Positions 1-7,729 are shown, counted from the stretch's first letter. The stretch is DNA of 16,395 nt from Candidatus Caccousia avistercoris (GCA_018715025.1 DVMK01000116.1:1-16395); one strand, 5' to 3'. Program-made: numbers and translations. The notes: generated by a model not told the origin, from the sequence alone.

Positions 1-1509
1 CTCCAGGAGAGAAGCCCGGTTGTGGTGGTTATGGGCCATGTTGACCACGGAAAGACCAGCCTTCTCGACGCTATCCGTCATTCTGATGTCACCGCCACCG
101 AGGCCGGCGGTATCACCCAGCACATCGGTGCTTATCGGGTGAAGATTAACGATAAATACATTACCTTCCTGGATACCCCCGGCCATGAGGCGTTTACCTC
201 TATGCGCGCCCGCGGCGCCCAGGTTACCGATATTGCCATCCTGGTGGTAGCCGCTGATGACGGCATCATGCCCCAGACGGTGGAGGCCATCAACCATGCC
301 AAGGCCGCCAACGTGAGTATCATCGTGGCCATTAACAAGATGGATAAGCCCGGCGCCAACCCGGACCATGTGCTGCAGCAGCTCACCGAGCACGAGCTTG
401 TGCCGGAAGCCTGGGGCGGCGACACGCCCTGCATCCCGGTTTCCGCCCTCACCGGCGAAGGCATTGAGGATCTGCTGGAGATGGTGATCCTGGTGGCCGA
501 CATGAAAGAGCTGAAGGCCAACCCGGACCGCGCCGCCAAGGGCACCGTGGTAGAGGCCCGGCTGGACAAGGGCCGCGGGCCGGTGGCCACCGTGCTGGTG
601 CAGAACGGCACCCTGCACACCGGCGACATTGTGGTGGCGGGCACCACCGTGGGCCGCGTGCGGGCCATGACGGACGAAAACGGCCGCCGTATTCAGGAGG
701 CCGGCCCCAGCGTGCCGGTGGAGGTCACCGGCCTGGACGACGTCCCCGTGGGCGGCGACACCTTCAACGCCGTTTCGGACGAGCGCCTGGCCAGGGAACT
801 GGTGGAGCAGCGCCGGAACGAGCAGAAGGAGGAAATGTTCAATTCCCGCACTAAAGTCACCCTGGATAACCTGTTCGACCAGATGCAGCAGGGCGAGATG
901 AAGGAGCTGCGGGTCATTGTCAAGGCGGACGTGCAGGGCTCGGTGGAGGCCGTGCGCCAGTCGCTGGAAAAGCTTTCCAACGAAGAGGTGCGGGTGGCGG
1001 TCATCCACGGCGGCGTGGGCGCCATCAACGAATCCGACGTTATGCTGGCCGACGCCTCCAACGCCATCATTGTGGGCTTCAACGTGCGGCCCGACCCGGT
1101 GGCAGAGGCCAACGCCAAGCGGGACAAGGTGGACGTGCGCCTGTATCGGATCATCTACGACTGCATCGAAGAGATCGAATCCGCCATGAAGGGCATGCTG
1201 GCGCCCAAGTACCGGGAGGTGGCCCTGGGCCGCGCCGAGGTGCGCGAAGTTTACAAGATCAGCAGCGTGGGCACCATCGCCGGTTCCCACGTCATCAACG
1301 GGAAAATCACCCGTTCCGCGCAGATCCGCGTGGTGCGCGACGGCATTGTCATTACCGAGGACAAAATCGCCTCCCTGCGCCGTTTCAAGGACGACGTGAA
1401 AGAGGTGGCCGACGGCTACGACTGCGGCATCGGCCTGGAACGCTTCAACGACATTAAAGAGGGCGACATCCTCGAAGCCTTCGTCATGGAGGAATACCGC
1501 GAGGCATGA
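1..1509 (+). CDS. infB: translation initiation factor IF-2, 5' end missing
   Basis: IF-2 is the GTPase that delivers initiator fMet-tRNA to the 30S subunit and promotes subunit joining. The reading frame is open from base 1, so the N-terminal part of the gene lies outside the window; 502 residues are visible. Seen directly: the G1 loop GHVDHGKT (visible residues 12-19), GGITQHIG of switch I, DTPGH (58-62) and NKMD (112-115), followed by the beta-barrel domain II, domain III and the C-terminal fMet-tRNA-binding domain ending EAFVMEEYREA. The internal GTG/ATG codons near base 22 sit inside the G domain and are not the natural start. The stop is 21 nt before rbfA, consistent with co-transcription. 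Identification is certain; only the N-terminus is unknown. Confidence 0.98.
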   Translation, partial: LQERSPVVVVMGHVDHGKTSLLDAIRHSDVTATEAGGITQHIGAYRVKINDKYITFLDTPGHEAFTSMRARGAQVTDIAILVVAADDGIMPQTVEAINHAKAANVSIIVAINKMDKPGANPDHVLQQLTEHELVPEAWGGDTPCIPVSALTGEGIEDLLEMVILVADMKELKANPDRAAKGTVVEARLDKGRGPVATVLVQNGTLHTGDIVVAGTTVGRVRAMTDENGRRIQEAGPSVPVEVTGLDDVPVGGDTFNAVSDERLARELVEQRRNEQKEEMFNSRTKVTLDNLFDQMQQGEMKELRVIVKADVQGSVEAVRQSLEKLSNEEVRVAVIHGGVGAINESDVMLADASNAIIVGFNVRPDPVAEANAKRDKVDVRLYRIIYDCIEEIESAMKGMLAPKYREVALGRAEVREVYKISSVGTIAGSHVINGKITRSAQIRVVRDGIVITEDKIASLRRFKDDVKEVADGYDCGIGLERFNDIKEGDILEAFVMEEYREA

Positions 1510-1530
1510 GCCCTGGAATAGGAGAACCAG

Positions 1531-1917
1531 ATGCCAAGCTATAAATTGGATCGCATCACCGAGGACGTCCGCCGGGAGCTTTCGGCGCTGTTCCGCGAGC
1601 TGAAGGACCCGCGCACCCAGGGCATGCTTCTGAGCATTGTCCGGGTGGAGGTGACGAACGACCTGTCATACTGCACCGTGTACGTAAGCGCCATGGAAGG
1701 GCTGGAACGGGCCGGAACCGCCGTTAAGGGGCTTCGCTCCGCCTCTGGCTTTCTGCGGCGCGAGCTGGGCCGCAGGCTTTCCCTGCGCCATGTGCCGGAG
1801 CTGATTTTCAAGGCCACCGATTCCATTGAATACGGTGCAAACATCAGCCGCATCCTCCATGATTTGGAGGAAGAGCGGGCCGAAGCGCCTCAAGAGCCGG
1901 AGGGCGGCGAGGGCTGA
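1531..1917 (+). CDS. rbfA: 30S ribosome-binding factor RbfA
   Basis: RbfA is a small KH-fold protein that binds the immature 30S subunit near the 5' helix of 16S rRNA and is needed for late maturation and cold adaptation. The 128-residue length is usual. Family features seen: the N-terminal helix with RITEDVRRELSALFRELKDPR, the strand VEVTNDLSYCTVYVS, and the C-terminal signature with SGFLRRELGRRLSLRHVPEL followed by F-ATDSIEYG. An AGGAG ribosome binding site lies about 6 nt before the ATG. It sits directly after infB, its usual neighbour, and 26 nt before the nrnA remnant. The short acidic C-terminal tail (EEERAEAPQEPEGGEG) is an ordinary variable end. Confidence 0.96.
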   Translation: MPSYKLDRITEDVRRELSALFRELKDPRTQGMLLSIVRVEVTNDLSYCTVYVSAMEGLERAGTAVKGLRSASGFLRRELGRRLSLRHVPELIFKATDSIEYGANISRILHDLEEERAEAPQEPEGGEG

Positions 1918-1943
1918 CCCGGGCGGAGAAGAGGGGAACGCGC

Positions 1944-2195
1944 ATGATCACGCTGGAACAGGCGGCAGAATTCCTGAGGGGGGCGGACCGGGTGCTTGTC
2001 TTGTGCCACCAGTACCCGGACGGCTGCACCCTGCGCCGCCCCAAGGGGGAAAATCCCCTGGCGCGGGCCACCGCGCTGGCGGTGACCGCCGTGGAGGAGT
2101 CCCTGCGCCGCAGCGGCCTTCTGCGCGGCATGAGGAAAGGGGAATGCTGTGATGAGCAAAGCGGGCTGGAACCCGGAGCAGTACCTGAAATTTGA
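1944..2195 (+). pseudogene. collapsed DHH-family phosphoesterase (NrnA-like) remnant
   Basis: This 83-codon frame occupies the slot where Firmicutes usually carry nrnA, a DHH/DHHA1 phosphoesterase of about 320 residues that degrades nano-RNA and pAp. The first 27 residues look like a normal NrnA start, with a helix, the strand VLVLCHQ and YPDG, which in intact proteins continues as PDGDTLGS. Here PDG runs straight into CTLRRPKGENPLARATALAVTAVEESLRRSG. That resembles the usual C-terminal end of the family (GGGH..AAGCTL.g....A...l...veeaL). The DHH triad, the other metal ligands and most of DHHA1 are absent, so no phosphoesterase activity is expected. The likely event is an in-frame deletion between similar PDG-xTL and AG-CTL codons near 2022-2033. 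A good ribosome binding site (AGAAGAGGGG) remains, and the frame overlaps the start of the next gene. It could also be an assembly deletion. Confidence 0.7.
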
Positions 2196-2916
2196 ACGGC
2201 AGAGGACGCAGCCGGCCGTCGACCTGGCCAACCGGCTGCGGGGCCGCGCCTTCCGCCGCATGGCGGATCTGGGCTGCGGGCCCGGCAACAGCACCCAGGC
2301 GCTCCGCTCCGTATTCCCGGAGGGGGAGCTGGTGGGGATTGACCAGTCCCCGGAGATGCTGGAAAAGGCCAGGAAGAAGCACCCGCAGCTCTCGTTCCGT
2401 CTGGGCGACGTGTGCGGGCTGGAGGGCGGCTGGGACCTGCTGTTTTCCAACGCCTGCCTGCAGTGGGTGCCGGACCATGAAGCCCTGCTGCCCCAGCTGA
2501 TGGGGAAGCTGAACGAGGGCGGCGCCCTGGCGGTTCAGATCCCGAGAAACGGCGGCGAGCCCTTCTTCCAAATCATCGATCAGGTGGCCGCCGGCCCCCA
2601 GTGGGGGTTCGACAGGGAATCCCTGGAAAAGAACGGGGCGCTGTCCCCCCAGGAATACTACAACATTCTTTCCCGCTGTTCCCGGGACTTTGACCTGTGG
2701 GAAACCGTCTACTGCCACAGCATGCCTTCCCGGCAGGCTATGCTGGAATGGGTGCGGAGCACCCGCCTGCGGCCGTACCTGGCCGCGCTGGACGAAGAGC
2801 GGGCCGCGGCCTTCCAGCGGGAAATTCTGGAAAGGGCCGCCCAGGCGTACCCGGCCATGGAGGACGGCAGCGTCCTCTTCCGGTTCCGCCGCCTGTTCTT
2901 TGTAGCGTATCGATAA
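2152..2916 (+). CDS. tam: trans-aconitate 2-methyltransferase-like SAM-dependent methyltransferase
   Basis: This is a class I SAM-dependent methyltransferase of 254 residues, the size of Escherichia coli Tam, which methyl-esterifies trans-aconitate, a spontaneous by-product that inhibits aconitase. Matching features are the N-terminal WNPEQYLKFERQRTQPA block (residues 6-22), SAM motif I DLGCGPGNS (39-47), the ribose-contacting acidic residue in GID (62-64), and FSNACLQWVPDHE (98-110) where Tam has FANASLQWLPDH. AAAGGGG at 2136-2142 serves as ribosome binding site. The frame could start at GTG 2149 or ATG 2152; ATG is preferred because the protein then begins like Tam. Its position between the nrnA remnant and truB is unusual for this conserved operon. 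The fold is certain; trans-aconitate as substrate is inferred from family resemblance. Confidence 0.85.
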   Translation: MSKAGWNPEQYLKFERQRTQPAVDLANRLRGRAFRRMADLGCGPGNSTQALRSVFPEGELVGIDQSPEMLEKARKKHPQLSFRLGDVCGLEGGWDLLFSNACLQWVPDHEALLPQLMGKLNEGGALAVQIPRNGGEPFFQIIDQVAAGPQWGFDRESLEKNGALSPQEYYNILSRCSRDFDLWETVYCHSMPSRQAMLEWVRSTRLRPYLAALDEERAAAFQREILERAAQAYPAMEDGSVLFRFRRLFFVAYR

Positions 2917-2932
2917 CAAGAAGGAGGCTCCC

Positions 2933-3835
2933 ATGACAGGGGTATTTGTATTGGACAAGCCCGCGGGCTTTACCTCGTTTGACGCGGTGGCCGTGGCCCG
3001 CCGCCTGTTCGGGGAGCGGAAAATCGGCCACACCGGCACGCTGGACCCCATGGCCACCGGGGTGCTGCCCCTTCTGCTGGGCAGGGCCGCCAAGGCGGAA
3101 TCCCTTCTGCCCGACACCGGCAAGGAATACCGGGCCGGCTTCCGCCTGGGCTTTTCCACCGACACAGAGGATGTGACCGGCCGGGTGCTGGCCCGCACAG
3201 AGGCCCGCGTCTCCGCCCAGGCCCTGGCCGCCGGGCTCGCCCCCTTCCGGGGGGAGATCTGGCAGACGCCGCCCATGTATTCCGCCGTTCAGAAGGACGG
3301 CAAGCGGCTGTATGAGCTGGCCCGGAAGGGCCTTGTGGTAGAGCGGGAGCCCCGCCGGGTGACAATTTCCCGGCTGGAGCTGCTCTCCTTCGAGGAGGAA
3401 AGCCAGCAGGGCGAGCTGCTGGTTTCCTGCTCCAAGGGGACGTACATCCGCACCCTGTGCGCCGACCTGGCGGCCAGCCTGGGCACCCTGGGGGTCATGA
3501 GCAGCCTGCGCCGCACCAGGGCCTGCGGCTTTTCCCTGGAGGACGCCCTCCCCCTGGAGGAGGCCCGCCGCCTGGCCGGGGCCGGGGAGCTGGCCCAGCG
3601 GGTGCGCCCGGTGGACGTGCTGTTCGCCGGGCTGCCCGCGGTGACGGTGACCCAGCCCCAGGCGCTGCGGTTCTGCAACGGCGGGGCCCTGGCGGGGGAG
3701 CGCACCTCCCTGCGGGGGGACCCCCCGGCGGAGGGAAGCCGCCTGCGCCTTTACGGCCCCGGGGGCGTTTTCCTGGGCCTGGCCGGGTACCGCTCCGGCG
3801 AGCTGGCCCCCCTGAAGATTTTTGCGGCGGGCTGA
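2933..3835 (+). CDS. truB: tRNA pseudouridine(55) synthase TruB
   Basis: TruB isomerises U55 in the T loop of nearly all elongator tRNAs and acts as a tRNA chaperone. The 300-residue length is typical. The start GVFVLDKPAGFTSFDAV is the conserved motif I, and the catalytic aspartate is D38 in GHTGTLDPMATGVLP. The tyrosine-containing KEYRAGFRLGFSTDTEDVTG, the motif PMYSAVQKDGKRLYELAR and the CSKGTYIRTLCADL segment follow in normal order, then a short PUA-like C-terminal domain. The ribosome binding site AAGGAGG lies about 7 nt before the ATG. It starts 16 nt after tam and is followed by ribF after 48 nt, as in many Firmicutes. Confidence 0.97.
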   Translation: MTGVFVLDKPAGFTSFDAVAVARRLFGERKIGHTGTLDPMATGVLPLLLGRAAKAESLLPDTGKEYRAGFRLGFSTDTEDVTGRVLARTEARVSAQALAAGLAPFRGEIWQTPPMYSAVQKDGKRLYELARKGLVVEREPRRVTISRLELLSFEEESQQGELLVSCSKGTYIRTLCADLAASLGTLGVMSSLRRTRACGFSLEDALPLEEARRLAGAGELAQRVRPVDVLFAGLPAVTVTQPQALRFCNGGALAGERTSLRGDPPAEGSRLRLYGPGGVFLGLAGYRSGELAPLKIFAAG

Positions 3836-3883
3836 GCCTGTGCGCCCGCCGGTGACTCCCATTGAGACAAAAAGGGGAATGCT

Positions 3884-4783
3884 ATGCAATTGTTCCATGA
3901 TTTAACCCCCGCCGGGGAACCCACGGCCGTGGCCCTGGGGGGCTTCGACGGGCTGCACGCCGGCCATAGAAGGGTCATCTCCTCCGCGTTTGCCGGGGGG
4001 CTGGCCCCCGCGGTGTTCACCTTCCAGACGGATCTTCTGCAGGAGGGGAAGGGCGCCCGCTCCCTGATGTCCCAAACCTGGAAGGTGCAGCTTCTGCAGC
4101 AGATGGGCGTGCGGTACTGCTGGATGCTCCCCTTCGGGGAAATCCGCGGCATGACGGCGGAGGAGTTTGTGGAAAAGGTGCTGGCCGGGGTGTGCCGGGC
4201 CAGGCGGGTGTGCTGCGGCTTCAATTTCCGCTTTGGAAAGGGGGGCGCGGGCACCGCGGAGGATTTGGCCCGCTTCTGCGCCGCCAGGGGCATCGAGGCC
4301 GTGGTGCAGCCCCCGGTGGAGGAGGACAGCCGCCCGGTGAGCTCCACCCGGATCCGCGCGCTGGTGGAGGAGGGGCGCATGGAGGAGGCCTGTTCCCTGC
4401 TGGGGCACCCCTTCGCCTTCGACTTCCCGGTGGTGCACGGCCGCCAGCTGGGCCGCACCCTGGGCTTCCCCACCATAAACCAGCCCATTCCGCCCGGCTT
4501 TGTGCTGCCCCGGTTTGGGGTGTACGCCTCGCTGGTAGACGTGGGGGGCGACCGGTACTACGGCGTCACCAACGTGGGGGTAAAGCCCACGGTGGGCTCT
4601 GACGGCCCCCTGGCCGAAACCTGGATGCCCGACTACCACGGCCGGGAACTGTACGGGGAAACGGTGCGCACCGAGCTGCACGGCTTTATCCGGCCGGAAC
4701 GGAAATTCCCCGGCCTGTACGAGCTGCGGGAGCAGATTTTCCGGGACAGGGAAACAGCGAAGAAAATTATTTACAAGCTGTAA
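3884..4783 (+). CDS. ribF: bifunctional riboflavin kinase / FAD synthetase RibF
   Basis: RibF phosphorylates riboflavin to FMN and adenylylates FMN to FAD. The N-terminal nucleotidyltransferase domain shows GGFDGLHAGHRRVI with the H25/H28 pair of the HxGH motif, a NFRFGKGGAGT segment, and SSTRIR, the counterpart of ISSTxIR. The C-terminal kinase domain shows GRQLGRTLGFPTINQP, YYGVTNVGVKPTV, the ET of LAETWMPDY, and LYGETVRTELHGFIRPERKF. The 299-residue length fits a complete bifunctional enzyme. The start ATG has AAAGGGG 6 nt upstream. A second ATG at 3879, out of frame, lies closer to the ribosome binding site but opens only an eight-codon frame. The last codons overlap the -35 element of the rpsO promoter. 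Confidence 0.96.
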   Translation: MQLFHDLTPAGEPTAVALGGFDGLHAGHRRVISSAFAGGLAPAVFTFQTDLLQEGKGARSLMSQTWKVQLLQQMGVRYCWMLPFGEIRGMTAEEFVEKVLAGVCRARRVCCGFNFRFGKGGAGTAEDLARFCAARGIEAVVQPPVEEDSRPVSSTRIRALVEEGRMEEACSLLGHPFAFDFPVVHGRQLGRTLGFPTINQPIPPGFVLPRFGVYASLVDVGGDRYYGVTNVGVKPTVGSDGPLAETWMPDYHGRELYGETVRTELHGFIRPERKFPGLYELREQIFRDRETAKKIIYKL

Positions 4784-4798
4784 AAAGTGTGATATACT
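4770..4798 (+). promoter_or_regulatory. sigma-A promoter with extended -10 for rpsO
   Basis: TTTACA (4770-4775) and TATACT (4793-4798) are separated by 17 bp, and the -10 is preceded by TG at -14/-15 (TGATATACT), giving an extended -10 element. The promoter overlaps the 3' end of ribF and lets rpsO and pnp be transcribed independently of the long upstream operon. Transcription would start near 4805, leaving a leader of about 110 nt. Confidence 0.75.
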
Positions 4799-4830
4799 AT
4801 AGCAACGGATTTTTCCGGCACTCCATGCCG

Positions 4831-4860
4831 CGGATGAGGGGGAAAGCCCCGCACGGGGAC
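4831..4860 (+). promoter_or_regulatory. rpsO leader with two mutually exclusive hairpins (candidate S15 autoregulatory site)
   Basis: Within the leader, GGGGG (4838-4842) can pair with CCCC (4847-4850) around a short A-rich loop. The same CCCC can instead pair with GGGG (4855-4858) around GCAC. Both cannot form at once. In several bacterial groups ribosomal protein S15 represses its own mRNA by binding structured leaders of unrelated shape, so this is a candidate control element. The switching function is inferred; only the complementarity is seen. Confidence 0.4.
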
Positions 4861-4916
4861 ATTCACCGGCCCTTTTCTGCGCTTTTGGAGAATTTACAGA
4901 AAAGGTGGAATATTCC

Positions 4917-5180
4917 ATGCTGAAGGAAGAAAAGACTTCCATTATCCAACAGTACGCAACCCACGAGGGCGACACCGGCTCCCCCGAGGTTCAGATCGCC
5001 GTCCTCACCAAGAGGATCAACGACCTGACCGAGCACCTGAAGACCCACCAGAAAGACCACCACAGCCGGCGCGGCCTGCTGAAAATGGTTGGCAAGAGAA
5101 GAAACCTTCTCAACTACCTCATGCGGGTTGACATTGCCCGGTACCGCTCCATCATCGAGAAGCTGGGCATTCGCAAATAA
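4917..5180 (+). CDS. rpsO: 30S ribosomal protein S15
   Basis: S15 is a primary 16S rRNA-binding protein that organises the central domain of the 30S subunit and forms an inter-subunit bridge. The 87 residues match the normal family length, with the signature THEGDTGSPEVQIAVLTKRI, then HLKTHQKDHHSRRGLLKMV and GKRRNLLNYL. The start is ATG 4917 because AAAGGTGG (4901-4908) sits 8 nt before it; an in-frame GTG at 4905 lies inside that ribosome binding site. It is followed by a hairpin and pnp, the conserved rpsO-pnp pair. Confidence 0.98.
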   Translation: MLKEEKTSIIQQYATHEGDTGSPEVQIAVLTKRINDLTEHLKTHQKDHHSRRGLLKMVGKRRNLLNYLMRVDIARYRSIIEKLGIRK

Positions 5181-5193
5181 GAAAAAACCTATG

Positions 5194-5222
5194 GGCAGGC
5201 GGATTTTTGTTCGCCTGCCTTT
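5194..5222 (+). terminator. rpsO-pnp intergenic hairpin, probable attenuating terminator
   Basis: GGCAGGCG (5194-5201) and CGCCTGCC (5212-5219) form a perfect 8-bp stem around a U-rich 10-nt loop, followed by only TTT before G. The weak T tract suggests partial termination, letting some transcripts reach pnp. In Escherichia coli a leaky terminator also lies between rpsO and pnp; the parallel here is inferred. An RNase III-type processing site is an alternative. Confidence 0.55.
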
Positions 5223-5393
5223 GTGGCGTTTGGGCGGGCGCGCCCCAGCAGCGCGCCGCCGGCCCGGCCGCCGCATACCGGTCAAAAAAAGGGCGGTCCT
5301 GTTTTAGCAGTGAAATGCGCGCCCCGGCGGAAGGCGGGGGTGGATTTTATTGCTAAGCCGGGAGCCTGCCTGTACAAAAAGGAGGATTTCCCA

Positions 5394-7622
5394 TTGTTTG
5401 AACATTTCAGGACCTTTGAAACGGATTTTGCGGGCCGCCCCCTGATCATTGAAACGGGGAAAATGGCCGGCCTGGCCAACGGGGCCTGCCTGGTGCGCTA
5501 CGGCGACACCGCGGTGCACGTGGCCGTCACCGCTTCCGCCAAGCCCCGGGAGGGCGTGGATTTCTTCCCCCTTTCGGTGGATTTTGAGGAAAAGCTGTAC
5601 TCCGTGGGCAAAATCCCCGGCTCCTTCCTGAAGCGGGAGGGCCGCCCCAGCGACAAGGCCGTCATCACCAGCCGGGTGATTGACCGGCCCATCCGGCCCC
5701 TGTTCCCCAAGGACATGCGCAACGACGTGACGGTGGTGTGCACCGTCATGAGCGTGGACCACGACTGCTCCCCTGAAATTGCCGCCATGGTGGGGGCCAG
5801 CATCGCCCTCTCCATCTCCGACATTCCCTGGCACGGGCCCATCTCTGCCGTTTCCGTGGGCCTCATCGACGGGGAATATGTGATCAACCCCACCTCCGCC
5901 CAGCGGGAGGAAAGCCGCATGGCCGTCACCGTGGCCTCCACCGACTCCCGCATCGCCATGATTGAGGCGGGGGCCAAGATCGTCACCGACGAGGAGATGT
6001 ACAACGGGATTATGGCGGGCCACGAGGCCAACCAGAAGATCATCGCCTTTATCAAGGACATTCAGGCGCAGATTGGCAAGCCCAAGTTTGAGTACCCCGC
6101 CGTGCATGCCAGCGACGAAATGCAGGAGGCTGTGCGGGAGTTTGCCCTGGAGGACATCAAGGCCGCCCTGGACACCGACGACAAGAACGTGCGCGACGCC
6201 CGCCTGAAGCCGGTGTACGAAAAGGTGCACGAGCACTTTGCCGAGCAGTACCCCGACCAGGAGGAGCAGCTGGACGAGTGCCTGTACAAGACCCAGAAAT
6301 ACGTGGTGCGCCGCTGGCTGCTGGACGAGCAGAAGCGGGTGGACGGCCGCGGCATGGACGACATGCGCCCCCTGGCCGCCGAGGTGGACCTTCTGCCCCG
6401 GGTACACGGCTCCGGCATGTTTACCAGAGGCCAGACCCAGGTGCTGACCGTGGCCACCCTGGGCCCGGTGAGCGACCAGCAGCTGCTGGACGGCATTGAC
6501 CAGGAAGAGTTCAAGCGGTACATGCATCAGTATAACTTCCCCTCCTACTCGGTGGGCGAGACGAAGCCCAGCCGCGGCCCCGGCCGCCGGGAAATCGGCC
6601 ACGGCGCTTTGGCAGAGCGGGCCCTGCTGCCCGTCATCCCCTCGGTGGATGAATTCCCCTACGCCTACCGCCTGGTGTCTGAGGTGCTCAGCTCCAACGG
6701 CTCCACCTCCCAGGCGTCCGTGTGCGGCTCTACCCTGGCCCTCATGGCGGCGGGCGTGCCCATCAAGGCCCCGGTGGCCGGCATCTCCTGCGGCCTCATC
6801 ACCGAGGGCAGCCGCTGGATGACCATGGTGGACATTCAGGGCCTGGAGGACTTCTTCGGCGACATGGACTTTAAGGTGGCCGGCACCAAGGAGGGCATCA
6901 CCGCCATCCAGATGGACCTGAAGATCGACGGCCTTCTGCCGGAAATGGTGAAGGAAGCCCTGGAAAAGACCCACAAGGCCCGCAACTATATCATCGACGA
7001 GGTCATCCTGAAGGCGATTCCCGAGCCCCGGAAGGAGCTTTCCAAGTATGCGCCCAAGATGATGAGCACCCTCATCCCGGTGGACAAGATCCGCGAGGTA
7101 ATCGGCACCGGCGGCAAGGTGATTCAGAAGATCTGCGCCGAGTGCGACGTAAAGGTGGACGTGGAAGAGGACGGCCATGTGTTTATTTCCGGCCTGGACG
7201 CGGACAACTGCCGCCGCGCTCTGTCCATTGTGGACACCATCGTGAACGATCCGGAGCCCGGCGCCATCTACAAGGGCAAGGTCACGAGGCTGATGGACTT
7301 CGGCGCCTTTGTGGAAATTGCCCCGGGCAAGGAAGGGCTGGTGCATATCTCCCGCCTTGACGTGAAGCGCACCGAAAAAGTCACCGACGTGGTGAACGTG
7401 GGCGACGAGGTGATGGTGAAGGTGCTGGAGATTGACGACAAGGGCCGGCTGAACCTTTCCCGCCGGGACGCCCTCATTGAGGTGGAGGGCCTTGTGCCGG
7501 AAAATGAAATTTCCGACGCGCCCCGCCGCCCCCGCAGAGAGGGCCACGGCCGCAGGGAGGACCGCCCCAAGGCCAGCAACGGCTTTTACGCCAACACCAA
7601 CAAGCCCCGCCCGAAGGAATAA
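5394..7622 (+). CDS. pnp: polyribonucleotide nucleotidyltransferase (PNPase)
   Basis: PNPase is a trimeric 3'-to-5' phosphorolytic exoribonuclease in mRNA decay. From the TTG start the protein has 742 residues, normal for the family. Order of domains: first RNase PH domain from MFEHFRTFETDFAGRPLIIETG, with FLKREGRPSD and RVIDRPIRPLFP; an all-helical linker region; the catalytic second RNase PH domain with KRVDGRGMDDMRPL, GSGMFTRGQTQVL, HQYNFPSYSVGE, and GSTLALMAAGVP; a KH domain with IGTGGKVI; an S1 domain with YKGKVTRLMDFGAFVEI; and a basic tail. The start is TTG 5394 because AAGGAGG ends 8 nt upstream and the family begins MFEHF. The 57 codons open upstream of it show no family similarity. 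A strong terminator follows. Confidence 0.97.
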   Translation: MFEHFRTFETDFAGRPLIIETGKMAGLANGACLVRYGDTAVHVAVTASAKPREGVDFFPLSVDFEEKLYSVGKIPGSFLKREGRPSDKAVITSRVIDRPIRPLFPKDMRNDVTVVCTVMSVDHDCSPEIAAMVGASIALSISDIPWHGPISAVSVGLIDGEYVINPTSAQREESRMAVTVASTDSRIAMIEAGAKIVTDEEMYNGIMAGHEANQKIIAFIKDIQAQIGKPKFEYPAVHASDEMQEAVREFALEDIKAALDTDDKNVRDARLKPVYEKVHEHFAEQYPDQEEQLDECLYKTQKYVVRRWLLDEQKRVDGRGMDDMRPLAAEVDLLPRVHGSGMFTRGQTQVLTVATLGPVSDQQLLDGIDQEEFKRYMHQYNFPSYSVGETKPSRGPGRREIGHGALAERALLPVIPSVDEFPYAYRLVSEVLSSNGSTSQASVCGSTLALMAAGVPIKAPVAGISCGLITEGSRWMTMVDIQGLEDFFGDMDFKVAGTKEGITAIQMDLKIDGLLPEMVKEALEKTHKARNYIIDEVILKAIPEPRKELSKYAPKMMSTLIPVDKIREVIGTGGKVIQKICAECDVKVDVEEDGHVFISGLDADNCRRALSIVDTIVNDPEPGAIYKGKVTRLMDFGAFVEIAPGKEGLVHISRLDVKRTEKVTDVVNVGDEVMVKVLEIDDKGRLNLSRRDALIEVEGLVPENEISDAPRRPRREGHGRREDRPKASNGFYANTNKPRPKE

Positions 7623-7650
7623 ACCGTCTGGGGATTTTTCCGTGATCTGC

Positions 7651-7692
7651 CATGGCCGCGAAGGCGTTCCGCCTGCCGCGGCCATGTTTTTT
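7651..7692 (+). terminator. rho-independent terminator after pnp
   Basis: CATGGCCGCG (7651-7660) is perfectly complementary to CGCGGCCATG (7677-7686). A second inner stem, AGGCG with CGCCT, closes the loop, and TTTTTT follows immediately at 7687-7692. This is a textbook intrinsic terminator closing the infB-pnp operon. Confidence 0.93.
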
Positions 7693-7729
7693 GCCTCCGT
7701 TTCCCCCGGGGGCTTTTTCCAATATCCCC

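Noticed and set aside
1948..3276. Long minus-strand open frames opposite tam/truB (also 2738-3898, 3902-4975)
   Set aside because: Low-complexity antisense translations typical of high-GC third positions, with no ribosome binding site or family match.
5223..5393. 57-codon N-terminal extension of pnp
   Set aside because: It reads through the spacer, is Arg/Pro/Gly-rich, and the family start with an AAGGAGG site lies at TTG 5394.
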